NCBI RefSeq assembly: GCF_018131015.1 | Contig: NZ_JAFCJJ010000009.1 | Span: 178,412-242,411, forward strand | DNA: 64,000 nucleotides | Origin: Bradyrhizobium diazoefficiens | GTDB lineage: Bacteria; Pseudomonadota; Alphaproteobacteria; Rhizobiales; Xanthobacteraceae | Direction: 5' to 3' | Shown: one piece after another, positions 43,177-54,250 of the stretch | Numbering within the stretch: position 1 is the first letter of the stretch | Layout of the letters: each line of letters opens with the position of its first letter | Translations under genes and position numbers: made by a program | Notes under the pieces: generated by a model | Told to the model about the DNA's origin: nothing | Seen by the model: only the letters and a program-made list of their open reading frames with translations | Databases searched by the model: none

Positions 43177-43662
43177 CTATGAAGCCAGCCCAGCCTTTGC
43201 CCGCGCGATGATGCTGTCCCAATTCACCTCTTCGCTGGTGGCCAGATCGGTCTTGAAATAGCTGTCGTGGTGACCGATGTACGCCGGCAGCGCCTTGGGC
43301 CCATGGGCACGCCACGCCTGGGCGAACCATTGCTCCAGAAGCTCTGAAGCCGTTTCTCCCGGTTCAATCGCCTCGTATTTCTCATCATCATAGATTTCGG
43401 AGGGAACGACGACCGTCTGGCCCTTGAGAAACCAGTGCCCCTCCCGGTCGACTGGTTCGCCATCGGCATCCATCGCCCACAGTCCCACAAAAAACTCTTC
43501 GCTAAACTCTGACGCGTCGTATTCGATCAGCAGGAACCTCGTCTCCTCTTCCCATGACTGTCCCGCGATCATCGCCATTTCCATGTTCAGTTGAGGAGTG
43601 ATCTCCTGAAAGTGCCGCCGTACCCGTTCAACGAATTTCTTCTTGTTGTCGTCCTCCCCCAT
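43177..43662 (-). CDS. hypothetical protein, acidic
   Basis: A 161-residue cytoplasmic acidic protein (MGEDDNKKKFVERVRRHFQE at the start; EEETRFLLIEYDASEFSEEFFVGLWAMDADGEPV in the middle). It is rich in Glu/Asp and aromatic residues, a composition of small immunity-type or DUF proteins. The stop is inside a short, gene-free region. I do not recognise the family. It could be an orphan immunity protein, but no toxin is next to it. Confidence 0.75.
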   Translation of the reverse strand: MGEDDNKKKFVERVRRHFQEITPQLNMEMAMIAGQSWEEETRFLLIEYDASEFSEEFFVGLWAMDADGEPVDREGHWFLKGQTVVVPSEIYDDEKYEAIEPGETASELLEQWFAQAWRAHGPKALPAYIGHHDSYFKTDLATSEEVNWDSIIARAKAGLAS

Positions 43663-43747
43663 GCATCCCTCCCGCCACTATTGACATTGCTCTGGCCAGA
43701 ACTCGTGGGATAGGTGGAGCAATTGCGACACCAATCAATCCGATTAC

Positions 43748-43778
43748 GATGGGTTTCGCTGCGCTCTACCCATCCTAC
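43748..43778. repeat. palindrome family B, inverted orientation
   Basis: GATGGGT at 43748-43754 pairs with ACCCATC at 43768-43774, followed by CTAC. It is the reverse complement of the unit at 38219. Confidence 0.72.
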
Positions 43779-43889
43779 GAGCTGCAAACATTCGCCGTTA
43801 CATGCGCTTGAGGCCCGCAATCTGATGCTCTGCGAGGAATATGACGCTGTGAGATCAAGGCTGGCTGAGTCTGGTTAAGGGCCTCCCCC

Positions 43890-45488
43890 CTACTCCCACT
43901 CGATCGTCCCAGGCGGCTTGCTGGTCACATCATACACCACCCGGTTCACGCCCTTCACCTCGTTGATGATGCGCGTGGCCGTCTCGCCCAGGAATTTCAT
44001 TTCGAACTGGTAGAAGTCCGCCGTCATGCCGTCGGTGGAGGTGACGGCGCGCAGGCCGACCACATAGTCATATGTGCGGCCGTCGCCCATGACACCGACG
44101 GTCTTCACCGGGAGCAGCACGGCAAAGGCCTGCCAGATCTCGTCGTAGAGGCCGTGCTTCCTGATCTGGTCGATGTAGACGGCGTCCGCCTTGCGCAGGA
44201 TGTCGAGCTTGTCGCGGGTGATGTCGCCGGGGCAGCGGATGGCGAGGCCCGGGCCCGGGAACGGGTGGCGGCCGACGAAGATTTCGGGGAGGCCCAGCTC
44301 GCGCCCGAGCTTGCGCACCTCGTCCTTGAACAGCTCGCGCAAGGGCTCGACGAGCTTCATGTTCATGCGCTCGGGCAGGCCGCCGACATTGTGGTGCGAC
44401 TTGATCGTCACCGAGGGGCCGCCGGTGAAGGAGACGCTCTCGATCACGTCGGGGTAGAGCGTGCCTTGCGCGAGGAAGTCGGCGCCGCCGATCTTCCTGG
44501 CCTCCTGCTCGAACACCTCGATGAAGAGGCGGCCGATGGTCTTGCGCTTGGTTTCGGGATCGGTGACGCCTTCGAGCTCGCCCAGAAACTGCTTGGACGC
44601 GTCCACGTGCACGAGCGGGATGTTGTAGTGGTGACGGAACAGGTCCACCACGGTCTTGGCCTCGTCGAGGCGCAGCAGGCCATGATCGACGAAGACGCAG
44701 GTGAGCTGGTCGCCGATGGCTTCGTGGATCAGCACGGCGGCCACCGCTGAATCGACGCCGCCGGACAGGCCGCAGATCACCTTGCCCTTGCCGACCTGCT
44801 GGCGGATCTTTGCGATCTCCTCCTCGCGGAAGGCGCGCATGGTCCAGTCGCCGGAAAGGCCTGCGATCTTGCGCACGAAATTGCGGATCAGCTTTGCGCC
44901 GTCGGGCGTGTGCACCACTTCGGGATGGAACATCAGGCCGTAATATTTGCGCTTCTCGTCCTGGATGATCGCGAACGGCGCGTTCGGCGAGGTGCCGGCC
45001 ACCGAAAAGCCCGGCGGCATTTTGGTGATGCGGTCGCCATGACTCATCCAGACCTGATGTTTGCCACCGTGAGACCAAGTGTCCTCGAACAGCTTGCTCG
45101 GGGCCTTGACCTCGACATCGGCGCGGCCGAACTCGCGATGATGGCCGCCCTCGACGGTGCCCCCTAACTGCGCCGCCATGGTCATCTGGCCGTAGCAGAT
45201 GCCCATCACCGGCACGCCGGACTCGAAGATCACTTGCGGCGCGCGGGGCGAGCCGGCCTCGTGCACGGACTCCGGACCGCCGGAGAGGATCACCGCCTTC
45301 GGCTTCATCTCGTTGAAGGCGGCCTCCGCCTTGTTGAACGGGACGATCTCGCAATAGACGCCGTCCTCGCGCACGCGACGCGCGATCAGCTGCGTCACCT
45401 GGCTGCCGAAGTCGACGATGAGAATCTTGTCATGCGCCGAGGCCACGGAGGGCGTCGACGCGGAGCGGTCGTGCTGTGCTGCTGTCAT
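43890..45488 (-). CDS. guaA: GMP synthase (glutamine-hydrolysing)
   Basis: A 532-residue two-domain enzyme. The N-terminal class I amidotransferase has the catalytic Cys in GICYGQMT and a His-x-Glu in FHPEVVHTP; the ATP-pyrophosphatase has the P-loop LSGGVDSAV; the C-terminal dimer domain ends PPGTIEWE. It makes GMP from XMP, the last step of guanine nucleotide synthesis; guaB for the step before is 8 kb away. ATG 45488 is chosen since the extension from 45572 is not conserved. Confidence 0.97.
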   Translation of the reverse strand: MTAAQHDRSASTPSVASAHDKILIVDFGSQVTQLIARRVREDGVYCEIVPFNKAEAAFNEMKPKAVILSGGPESVHEAGSPRAPQVIFESGVPVMGICYGQMTMAAQLGGTVEGGHHREFGRADVEVKAPSKLFEDTWSHGGKHQVWMSHGDRITKMPPGFSVAGTSPNAPFAIIQDEKRKYYGLMFHPEVVHTPDGAKLIRNFVRKIAGLSGDWTMRAFREEEIAKIRQQVGKGKVICGLSGGVDSAVAAVLIHEAIGDQLTCVFVDHGLLRLDEAKTVVDLFRHHYNIPLVHVDASKQFLGELEGVTDPETKRKTIGRLFIEVFEQEARKIGGADFLAQGTLYPDVIESVSFTGGPSVTIKSHHNVGGLPERMNMKLVEPLRELFKDEVRKLGRELGLPEIFVGRHPFPGPGLAIRCPGDITRDKLDILRKADAVYIDQIRKHGLYDEIWQAFAVLLPVKTVGVMGDGRTYDYVVGLRAVTSTDGMTADFYQFEMKFLGETATRIINEVKGVNRVVYDVTSKPPGTIEWE

Positions 45489-45639
45489 GGCAAGCAGATA
45501 CGCGACGCCGCCCCTTGCCGCAACCGCGCGGGCGGGCGCGCCCACATGCTTCTTTGGGCATGGACAAACCAATATATGTCAGTATTATTGACCTAATTGC
45601 GCTCCCCGCCAACGAGGGGGCCGATCAGGGAGAATCGCC

Positions 45640-46005
45640 ATGCATCGTCAGCCGTCGGAACTTGCCGCGCTCGGCCACGCCTGGGTCGAGGCCTGGAACG
45701 CGCGCGACCTCGAGCGCGTGCTCGCGCTCTATGACGAGGCGGCCGTGATGACCTCGGATCACATCCCGGCGCTGGGGTTTTGCGAAAGCGGCACCGTGCG
45801 CGGCAAGGACGCCCTTCGGGCCTATTGGGGCAAGGCGCTCGGCCTGTTGCCGGACCTGCATTTCACGCTGATCGAATTGTTCGTTAGCCCGGACAGTGTG
45901 GTCGTATTCTACCGGAACGAGCGGGGAAAACGGATCTGCGAATATCTGCGGGTCAACGAGGCCGGGCTGATCGTACAGGGCTCGGCCAACCATGCGGTCG
46001 CGTGA
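45640..46005 (+). CDS. SnoaL/NTF2-like protein
   Basis: A 121-residue NTF2-like fold protein (LAALGHAWVEAWNARDLERVLALYDEAAVMTS at the start, RGKDALRAYWGKALGLLPDLHFTL). Such small alpha+beta cone proteins bind or isomerise small ligands. ATG 45640 follows GGGAGAAT. The region between it and guaA includes a possible divergent promoter. Function not predictable. Confidence 0.87.
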   Translation: MHRQPSELAALGHAWVEAWNARDLERVLALYDEAAVMTSDHIPALGFCESGTVRGKDALRAYWGKALGLLPDLHFTLIELFVSPDSVVVFYRNERGKRICEYLRVNEAGLIVQGSANHAVA

Positions 46006-46033
46006 CGTTGCTCCAGCGCGCCCTACTCCCGTC

Positions 46034-46166
46034 CCGTCATCCTGAGGTGCGAGGTCCGCGATGCGCATGCATCGCGAACTGAGCCTCGAAGGATGCACGG
46101 CCACCGATGCAGCCGGGCCGTCACCCTTCGAGGGCCGCTGAAGAAGCGGCCGCCTCAGGGTGACGG
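46034..46166. repeat. dispersed intergenic repeat, family C (133 bp)
   Basis: Terminal inverted repeats CCGTCATCCTGAGG (46034-46047) and CCTCAGGGTGACGG (46153-46166), one mismatch, with an internal CTTCGAGG/CCTCGAAG pair and a GGCCGCTGAAGAAGCGGCC hairpin. Non-coding and typical of the short palindromic elements scattered in Bradyrhizobium chromosomes. Confidence 0.75.
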
Positions 46167-46280
46167 TGGTAGGGCGCCCACTGCCGCGCGCCCTGCGACC
46201 TTCCGGCGCGACGACCGGACTAGAGCCGCCTGTTATTCTCTACCGTTGATTGAAGTCTTTTTCAGCACCGGAGAATTTTC

Positions 46281-47390
46281 ATGAAGCTCGCATCCTTCAA
46301 CGTGGAAAACCTGTTCATGCGCGCCCGCGCGCTCAACGGCGCCGGCTTCTCGGACGAGGGCCGGACGATCTTGAAGGCACAGGCCGACATCAACGCCATC
46401 CTCGGCAAGGACACCTACACCAGTGCCGACAAAACCAGGATCGTCGAGCTGCTCGACACGCTCGGCCTCAAGAAGTCCGACGAGAGCAAGTTCGCGATCC
46501 TGCGCCAGAACCGCGGCCATCTCGTCAAGCGGCCGCAGAGCGGCCCGATCGAGATCGTCGCGAACGGACGCAACGACTGGATCGGCTGGGTCGACCTCAC
46601 GCTGGAGCAGGTCAACGAAGAGGCCACGCGCAATACCGCGCGGGTGATGAAGGAGGTCAATGCGGACGTGCTTGGCGTCGTCGAGGCGGAAAGCCGCCCT
46701 GCCCTCGTCCGCTTCTGCAAGGACGTCATGCCCGCCGTGGCGGCCGCTCCTTACGACCACATCATGCTGATCGACGGCAATGACGACCGCGGCATCGACG
46801 TCGGGCTGATGACCAGGAAGAAGTTCGACATCGTCTCGATCGCAAGCCACGTCGACGACGAGGACGACGACGGCCCGATCTACAGCCGGGATTGCGCGCA
46901 ATTCGAGATCAGGACCGCGGCGGGAAATTCGCTGGTCGTTCTCGCCAATCACTTCAAGAGCAAGGGGTTCGGCACCCCCGCGACATCGAACGCGAAGCGC
47001 AAGCGCCAGGCCGCGCGCACCGCGACCATCTATCGCCAGCTCCGGCAGGACCACGACTTCATCGCCATCATCGGCGATTTCAACGACACCCCGGACAGCG
47101 ATCCGCTCAGCCCGCTGTTCAACCAGACCGGCCTGAAGGACATCAGCGAGCTGAACGGCTTCCAGGACGGCGGCCGCCCCGGCACCTTCAAGAACGGCAC
47201 CGCCTCGAACAAGATCGACTACATCCTGCTGTCGCCGGCCCTGTTCGCGAAGGCGACCGCCGGCGGCATCTTCCGCATGGGCGTCTGGGGCGGCACCAAG
47301 GGCACCTTGTTTCCGCATTTTCCGGAGATCACCAGGGAGGTCGAGGCCGCCTCCGACCATGCCGCGATCTGGGCCGAGCTCGACATCTAG
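46281..47390 (+). CDS. endonuclease/exonuclease/phosphatase family protein
   Basis: A 369-residue EEP-superfamily (DNase I/sphingomyelinase fold) hydrolase: MKLASFNVENLF with Asn6-type metal residues, VLGVVEAES (catalytic Glu), NHFKSKG, IIGDFNDTP and SDHAAIWAEL at the end. All metal and catalytic motifs are intact. No signal peptide or membrane helix is visible. Substrate (nucleic acid, phospholipid or nucleotide) is unknown. Confidence 0.92.
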   Translation: MKLASFNVENLFMRARALNGAGFSDEGRTILKAQADINAILGKDTYTSADKTRIVELLDTLGLKKSDESKFAILRQNRGHLVKRPQSGPIEIVANGRNDWIGWVDLTLEQVNEEATRNTARVMKEVNADVLGVVEAESRPALVRFCKDVMPAVAAAPYDHIMLIDGNDDRGIDVGLMTRKKFDIVSIASHVDDEDDDGPIYSRDCAQFEIRTAAGNSLVVLANHFKSKGFGTPATSNAKRKRQAARTATIYRQLRQDHDFIAIIGDFNDTPDSDPLSPLFNQTGLKDISELNGFQDGGRPGTFKNGTASNKIDYILLSPALFAKATAGGIFRMGVWGGTKGTLFPHFPEITREVEAASDHAAIWAELDI

Positions 47391-47439
47391 CCTGCCCCGC
47401 CTGTAAGAGCTGGGGAGACAGAACCGCCGGATCGACCCG

Positions 47440-47772
47440 ATGAAACTTCCCGCCTCGCCCTTCACCGTCACCGAATGGAGCAAGGTCGAAGCGACCAGGC
47501 ATCCCGGCGAGACCGGGCAGGCCCTGTGGCGCACGCTGAACATCGGCGAGCTCCGGGTGCGGATGGTGGAGTACTCGCCGGGCTACCTCGCGGACCACTG
47601 GTGCGACCGCGGGCACGTGCTCTACGTGCTCCAGGGCGAGCTCGAGACCGAGCTGCGCGACGGGCGCAAATTCACCCTCAAGGCCGGAATGAGCTACCAG
47701 GTGTCGGATTTCGGCGATGCCGCCCACCGCTCCTCGACGGCCGGGGGCGCGACGCTGTTCATCGTGGATTAG
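47440..47772 (+). CDS. DHCW-type cupin fold protein
   Basis: A 110-residue single cupin domain. The ADHWCDRGHVLYVLQGELETEL motif contains the family's DHCW-like stretch with metal-binding His/Glu, and the second cupin motif is in AGMSYQVSDFGDAAHRS. Small metal-binding beta-barrel; role unknown. It follows the EEP gene by 50 bp and may be cotranscribed. Confidence 0.88.
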   Translation: MKLPASPFTVTEWSKVEATRHPGETGQALWRTLNIGELRVRMVEYSPGYLADHWCDRGHVLYVLQGELETELRDGRKFTLKAGMSYQVSDFGDAAHRSSTAGGATLFIVD

Positions 47773-47842
47773 GGGGTTATTTGCCTAAATGTGCAGCGCA
47801 AAATAGCAGGGCGCGCCGCCCTCGCGATGTACGGGTGACGCC

Positions 47843-47871
47843 TTGAAGTGGCCCCAAAACGCTTGTATATA
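47843..47871 (+). promoter_or_regulatory. promoter of the cold-shock gene
   Basis: -35 TTGAAG at 47843-47848, 17-bp spacer, -10 TATATA at 47866-47871. Transcription would begin near 47878, leaving a leader of about 155 nt before ATG 48033, the long 5' leader usual for cspA-type genes. Confidence 0.65.
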
Positions 47872-48032
47872 GCCGCAATCGATACTTGGCCGAACGACTG
47901 GGCCGCTTCGCTTCGTCTAAAGACGGGCGCGCACGCTTCAGATGATTTCTCCAAAATCGACTCATCAGGATCAAGGGCGCATTGGTGCGTTCCGGTCCAC
48001 GTGCGTATCCTCTCTAACTATAGGAAATTCCC

Positions 48033-48242
48033 ATGGCTATGGGCACCGTGAAGTGGTTCAACACCCAAAAGGGTTATGGTTTCATCCAGCCGGATGACGG
48101 CCAGAAGGACGTGTTCGTTCACATCAGCGCCGTCGAGCGCGCCGGCCTCTCCACCCTCAACGAGGGCCAGAAGGTCTCCTTCGACATCGTCGCCGATCGT
48201 CGCAGCGGCAAGTCCTCCGCCGACAATCTCCGCGCCGGCTAA
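48033..48242 (+). CDS. cold-shock domain protein
   Basis: A 69-residue CspA-type RNA chaperone with both RNP motifs, KGYGFIQP (RNP1) and VFVHI (RNP2). It binds single-stranded RNA/DNA and melts secondary structure. A long leader (see promoter at 47843) suggests control at the RNA level by temperature or growth. The second in-frame ATG (48039) is another possible start. A good terminator follows. Confidence 0.96.
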   Translation: MAMGTVKWFNTQKGYGFIQPDDGQKDVFVHISAVERAGLSTLNEGQKVSFDIVADRRSGKSSADNLRAG

Positions 48243-48295
48243 ACACCGGGCGCTCTGACCGCGGACGTACCGGCAGAGTTGCTTTAAGAATACAG

Positions 48296-48328
48296 GCCCC
48301 GTCCCCGGCATTCCGGCGGCGGGGTTTT
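48296..48328 (+). terminator. rho-independent terminator after the cold-shock gene
   Basis: CCCCG (48297-48301) with CGGGG (48320-48324), an inner CCGG-CATT-CCGG stem-loop and a TTTT tail at 48325-48328. Confidence 0.7.
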
Positions 48329-48329
48329 G

Positions 48330-49631
48330 TCATTGCGTCTTCTTCAGCACCGAGACGAAAAACCCGTCCGTCCCGGTGCGGCGCGGCGTCATCAGCCAGC
48401 CTTCGCCCGATCGCAGCGCGGCTGCCGCGAACTCATCCGCCTTGTCCCAGAGCACGCTCGCCGTCTGCTCCGGCGGCACAATTGAAAACTGCGGATGCCG
48501 GGCGACGAAGGCCCTGACCTGCTCGCCGTTCTCCTCAGGCAGCACCGAGCAGGTGATGTAGGCGATGCGTCCGCCCACTTTGACCAGCGGCGCGGCGCGC
48601 TCCAGCACCTCGGCCTGGTCGCGCAGGCGGATCTCCAGCGCGCCGGGCCGCATCCGCCATTTGGCGTCGGGGTTGCGGCGCCAGGTCCCGGTTCCCGTGC
48701 AGGGGGCGTCGATCACGACGAGGTCGGCCGTGCCACTGATGTCGGCGAGCGGGTCGGCCTCGCCCTTCGGCGTGCGGACATCGGCGTTGTGGACGCCGGC
48801 GCGCGACAGCCGCTCGTGGATCGGGGCGAGCTGGCGCTTGTCGCGGTCGGTCGCGATCAGCCGGCCCTTGCCCTGCATCAGCGCGGCCAGGGCCAGCGTC
48901 TTGCCGCCGGCCCCCGCGCAGAGATCGATCACCTGCTCGCCGGGTTTTGCCGCGGTGAAGGCGGCCGCGAGCTGCGACCCCTCATCCTGCACCTCGACCG
49001 CGCCCTTGATGAAATCCTCCTCGGCCTGGATGCCGGGATTGCGGGCATCGGCCGGAAGCTCGATGCGCAGGCCGGTTGGCGACCATGGCGTCGGTTTCGC
49101 ATGAAGATGAGAAAGTGCCCGCAGCACCTTGTCGCGACTGGATTTCAGCGTGTTGACGCGCAGGTCGAGCGGGGCCCGGCTCGCCATCGCGGCCGCCTCT
49201 GCGATCCGGTCCTCGCCGAACACCTTTGCCAGATGCGGATCGAGCCATTCCGGATAGTCGCCGGCGACCGGGGCCGGCGCACCCTCCAGCGAGCGATGGC
49301 TGAGCGCGGTCTGCTCGGCCTCCGTCAGCGGCGCCGGCGCAAAACGGCTGCCGTCGAACAGGGCGGCGATCGCCGCGCTGTCCATGTTGCGCTCGAGGCG
49401 CAGCATGCCGATCAGCCGCGCCCGCGCGGTGGCGGCCTCCATCAGGTACGCGCTGGAGGAGAACCGCCGCAGCACGTCCCAGACGAGGCCCGCGATCGCG
49501 GCGCGGTCACCGGAGCCGGCGAAGCGGTGCGCGGTGCCCCACTCCTTCAGCGCCTTGGCCGCGGGCACGCGGTCGCGCTCGATGGTGTCGATCAGTTCGA
49601 TGGCCGCGGACAGCCGGGCGGCAGGGGTCAT
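48330..49631 (-). CDS. RsmB/NOP-family RNA 5-methylcytosine methyltransferase
   Basis: A 433-residue methyltransferase. SAM motif DLCAGAGGKTLALAALM, motif IV with catalytic Cys in DAPCTGTGTWRRNPD, and motif VI Cys in ITCSVLPEEN are all present; the N-terminal 130 residues are a NusB-like helical domain. The pattern fits RsmB-type rRNA m5C enzymes, but 16S C967 specificity is inferred. ATG 49631 is the start. It converges on the cold-shock terminator. Confidence 0.93.
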   Translation of the reverse strand: MTPAARLSAAIELIDTIERDRVPAAKALKEWGTAHRFAGSGDRAAIAGLVWDVLRRFSSSAYLMEAATARARLIGMLRLERNMDSAAIAALFDGSRFAPAPLTEAEQTALSHRSLEGAPAPVAGDYPEWLDPHLAKVFGEDRIAEAAAMASRAPLDLRVNTLKSSRDKVLRALSHLHAKPTPWSPTGLRIELPADARNPGIQAEEDFIKGAVEVQDEGSQLAAAFTAAKPGEQVIDLCAGAGGKTLALAALMQGKGRLIATDRDKRQLAPIHERLSRAGVHNADVRTPKGEADPLADISGTADLVVIDAPCTGTGTWRRNPDAKWRMRPGALEIRLRDQAEVLERAAPLVKVGGRIAYITCSVLPEENGEQVRAFVARHPQFSIVPPEQTASVLWDKADEFAAAALRSGEGWLMTPRRTGTDGFFVSVLKKTQ

Positions 49632-49665
49632 GTGAATCCTTCAGATGAAATCCGACTCGTAAGGG

Positions 49666-50088
49666 TCAGATCAGCAACAGAATCTTGACTGCGAAGTAGA
49701 TCCACATCGCCAGCAGCACCAGCACGCTGGCGAGCCAGACCGAGGAGCGCTGGCCGAGATCGTTCGAGGTCACGAAGATGCCAGCATGGGCAAACCGCGT
49801 CACCACGAACACCCAGGACATCAGCACGATGAAGAGGTCGGCATGGCGCAGCGGCAGCGCCAGCGCGATCAGGACGTAGAACAGCACCGGCAGCTCGAAC
49901 TGGTTGCTGAAGCAGTTGGCGATCTGGGTGGCGCGCGTCGGCCAGTTAGGCTCGCGCAGCGCAATGTCGCGGATCTTGGTCTCGCCCGAGACCAGCGCCT
50001 GCCGGCGCGCCAGTGCCATCCCGATCAAGAGCGCGAAAGTGAGCCCAATTTGCACGAAAACCGGCAGCAGGACCATTTGGACGGACAT
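49666..50088 (-). CDS. MAPEG-family membrane protein
   Basis: A 140-residue MAPEG protein starting at ATG 50088 (MSVQMVLLPVFVQIGLTFALL); the upstream ATG 50148 is polar and unlikely. The family region is IALREPNWPTRATQIANCFSNQFELPVLFYVLIALAL. Four membrane helices. It lies 34 bp upstream of the RsmB-like gene on the same strand and may be cotranscribed. Confidence 0.85.
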   Translation of the reverse strand: MSVQMVLLPVFVQIGLTFALLIGMALARRQALVSGETKIRDIALREPNWPTRATQIANCFSNQFELPVLFYVLIALALPLRHADLFIVLMSWVFVVTRFAHAGIFVTSNDLGQRSSVWLASVLVLLAMWIYFAVKILLLI

Positions 50089-50239
50089 CGGAACTTTCCC
50101 GTAAGGCGGAGCGCCGCCGTCATTAGCCGCGGCCATCGGCGCTGACAATCGACGAGTTGAACCGCGGTTCCCGATCCCGCGACCAAAAGCCGATCATCGA
50201 GCTGTTTTCGGCTTCCGTAGCCCCCGGCGAGAGACCGCC

Positions 50240-50845
50240 ATGAACCTGATGTCCGGCTTGACCGGCCTGTTGTCCGCCTCCTCCGAGGCTTCCCTCGGCA
50301 TCCGCCAGCAATTTCGCGACGCTTTCGGCGAAGACCATTGGTCGTTCGAGGCGGCCGGCTGGCGCTTCATCGGCCTCAACTCGCTGGTGATGAATTCGCA
50401 TCTCGCCTTCGAGGCCGCGCAGTTCGACTGGCTCGCCTCCGAGGTCTCTCGCGCGCGCGGGCCGGTCGCGCTGTTCCTGCACAAGCCGGCGTTTCTGCAC
50501 TCGCCCGACGATGCCGAGCTGCCGGAGACCTCGATCCGCTACGTGCCGCAGCCTGCGCGGGCGCGGCTGCTCCAGATGTTGTCGTCCGTCGATCTGCGCC
50601 TCATCGCCAGCGGTCACGTGCACCAGCGCCGCGACTTCACCTATGGCCACACGCGCCACGTCTGGGCGCCGTCGGCCGGCTTCACGATCAACGATGCGCG
50701 TCAGGACCGGGTCGCGATCAAGGAGACGGGCCTCGTCGAGTACCGCTTCCGGCCCGACAGTTTTGAGGTCCGCCACGTTCGCGCCGCGGGCCAGGTCGAT
50801 GTCGACATCGAGGAGTTGTTCGCCCAGATGGGCGGCGCGCATTAG
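50240..50845 (+). pseudogene. 5'-truncated metallophosphoesterase
   Basis: A 201-residue frame equals the C-terminal half of a calcineurin-like phosphoesterase: FGEDHWSFEAAGWRFIGLNSL, FLHKPAFLH and the last metal motif SGHVHQRR. The first metal motifs (DxH, GDxxD, GNHD) are absent, and the 90 bp upstream do not encode them in any frame I can follow. It is probably a decayed gene; a stand-alone non-catalytic domain is the alternative. Confidence 0.65.
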
Positions 50846-50855
50846 CGATCGCCTC

Positions 50856-51140
50856 TCAGGCGACGCTCTTGAGATCCTGCTGGATCGCGGCGAGCAGGGA
50901 TTGCAGCGCCGCGCTGTTCACCGGCCTGCCCTCGTCGGCGGGTTGAACGCTCGCAGCCACAACAGGCCGCTTCGGAAACGGCGGCGGTGGCGCCGGCATC
51001 ACATGCTGGGCGAAGTCGCCCTGCTCCTCGGCCCGAACGAACTTGCCATGGATGACGTCGTCGAGACGGCCCATGACATACATCGCCACCCAATAGCCGG
51101 CGGCCAGCACCAAAACGCAGAAAATACCAATCTCGAACAT
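50856..51140 (-). CDS. small membrane-anchored hypothetical protein
   Basis: A 94-residue protein with one N-terminal membrane segment (IGIFCVLVLAAGYWVAMYVMG), then a proline-rich linker (PAPPPPFPKRP) and a short helix at the C-terminus. The topology suggests an inner-membrane anchor with a small cytoplasmic or periplasmic tail. No family recognised. Confidence 0.65.
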   Translation of the reverse strand: MFEIGIFCVLVLAAGYWVAMYVMGRLDDVIHGKFVRAEEQGDFAQHVMPAPPPPFPKRPVVAASVQPADEGRPVNSAALQSLLAAIQQDLKSVA

Positions 51141-51288
51141 CGCAGCACCTAAAATATGCGCGATGATTCAATGCTTTCGCCGGCCAGTCAATGAACCGGC
51201 GGCCACATCTACGGGTTTTTACGGGCAGGTGTGGCCGATCGGTCACTGTTTATTAATCAGGAATGCCCGGAGTGTGACTGCGGAGCAA

Positions 51289-52311
51289 CTAAACTTTATC
51301 CGGTCCCACCCGCACGAGCTGCTTGCCGAAATTGGCGCCCTTCAGCAGGCCCATGAAGGCGCCAGGAGCGCTCTCCAGGCCCTCGGTGACGAACTCCTTG
51401 TACTTGACCTTGCCGTCGCGGACCCAGCCCGACATGTCGCGCAGGAAGTCGTCGCGGCGATTGGCGAAATCGGAAACGATGAAGCCGCGGAAGGTCAGGC
51501 GCTTGGTCAGGATCGCGAACATCATCGCGGCGGCCCATTTGGGGGGCCTTGCCTCGCTGTCATTGTAGTGGGCGATCAGGCCGCAGACCGGCACGCGCGC
51601 GAAGGCGTTGAGCAGCGGGAACACCGCCTCGAACACGGCACCGCCGACATTCTCGAAGTAGACGTCGATGCCTTTCGGGCAGGCGAACTTCAGCTTGGCC
51701 GGAAAATCGGTTTCGCGATGATCGAGGCATTCGTCGAAGCCGAGCTCGTTCTTGACGTAGCCGCACTTGTCCTTGCCGCCGGCGATGCCCACCACGCGCG
51801 CCCCCTTGATCTTCGCGATCTGGCCAACGGCGGAGCCGACCGCGCCGGATGCGCCGGCGACGACGACCGTCTCGCCCGCCTGAGGCTTGCCGATGTCGAG
51901 CAGGCCCGTATATGCGGTCATGCCGGGCATGCCGAGCACGCCAATGGAGGTCGAGATCGGGCCGAGCTTCGGATCGACCTTCATCAGGCCCTTGCCATTG
52001 GAGATCGCGTGCGTCTGCCAGCCCGACCGGATGCGCACGATGTCACCGACGGCAAAATCCGGATTGTTGGAAGCCGCGACCTCGCTGACCGCCTCGCCTT
52101 CCATCACGCCGCCGACCGGCACCGGCGCGGCATAGGACGGACCGTCGTTCATGCGCCCGCGCATATAGGGATCGAGCGAGAGCCAGATCGTGCGCAGCAG
52201 GACTTCGCCTGCGCCCGGCGCCGGAATTGCGAATTCCTCCAGGCGAAAATCGGACGGCTTTGGCTCGCCTGTGGGACGCGCGGCGAGAACGATGCGTTTG
52301 GCTTGGGACAT
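51289..52311 (-). CDS. NADP-dependent medium-chain oxidoreductase (CurA/leukotriene B4 12-hydroxydehydrogenase-like)
   Basis: A 340-residue zinc-independent MDR enzyme. The nucleotide site AGASGAVGSAVGQIAK is near residues 155-170, and KCGYVKNELGFDECLDHRE follows, a typical PTGR/CurA-like segment. These enzymes reduce the C=C bond of enones with NADPH. It appears to be a single-gene unit. Substrate unknown. Confidence 0.92.
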   Translation of the reverse strand: MSQAKRIVLAARPTGEPKPSDFRLEEFAIPAPGAGEVLLRTIWLSLDPYMRGRMNDGPSYAAPVPVGGVMEGEAVSEVAASNNPDFAVGDIVRIRSGWQTHAISNGKGLMKVDPKLGPISTSIGVLGMPGMTAYTGLLDIGKPQAGETVVVAGASGAVGSAVGQIAKIKGARVVGIAGGKDKCGYVKNELGFDECLDHRETDFPAKLKFACPKGIDVYFENVGGAVFEAVFPLLNAFARVPVCGLIAHYNDSEARPPKWAAAMMFAILTKRLTFRGFIVSDFANRRDDFLRDMSGWVRDGKVKYKEFVTEGLESAPGAFMGLLKGANFGKQLVRVGPDKV

Positions 52312-52418
52312 GATGGCTTCCTCCGAATGGCACTTCGGCGCGAACGGAAGCGGAGGCAGCGAGGCGCGTCAATACAAAAGCGGTGGAGCGGTTAGACGCA
52401 GTGGCGCACACAGCTCTC

Positions 52419-52553
52419 GTGTCCCGGACGCGCTGCGGCACGCAGTGACGCTGCGCAGAGCCGGGACCCAGAAAGCAACACAGCAGGCGCGGAGACATGT
52501 GCCCCGGCTCTGCAGCGCACCGCTGAAGAAGCGCTGCGCTGCGTCCGGGGCAC
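52419..52553. repeat. dispersed intergenic repeat, family A (135 bp, complete)
   Basis: Terminal inverted repeats GTGTCCCGGACGC (52419-52431) and GCGTCCGGGGCAC (52541-52553), one mismatch, with nested GAGCCGGGAC/GCCCCGGCTC arms. A fragment of the same family is at 23221-23266. Non-coding. Confidence 0.75.
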
Positions 52554-52564
52554 AAGTGGAGCGC

Positions 52565-54250
<1,686 letters not shown>

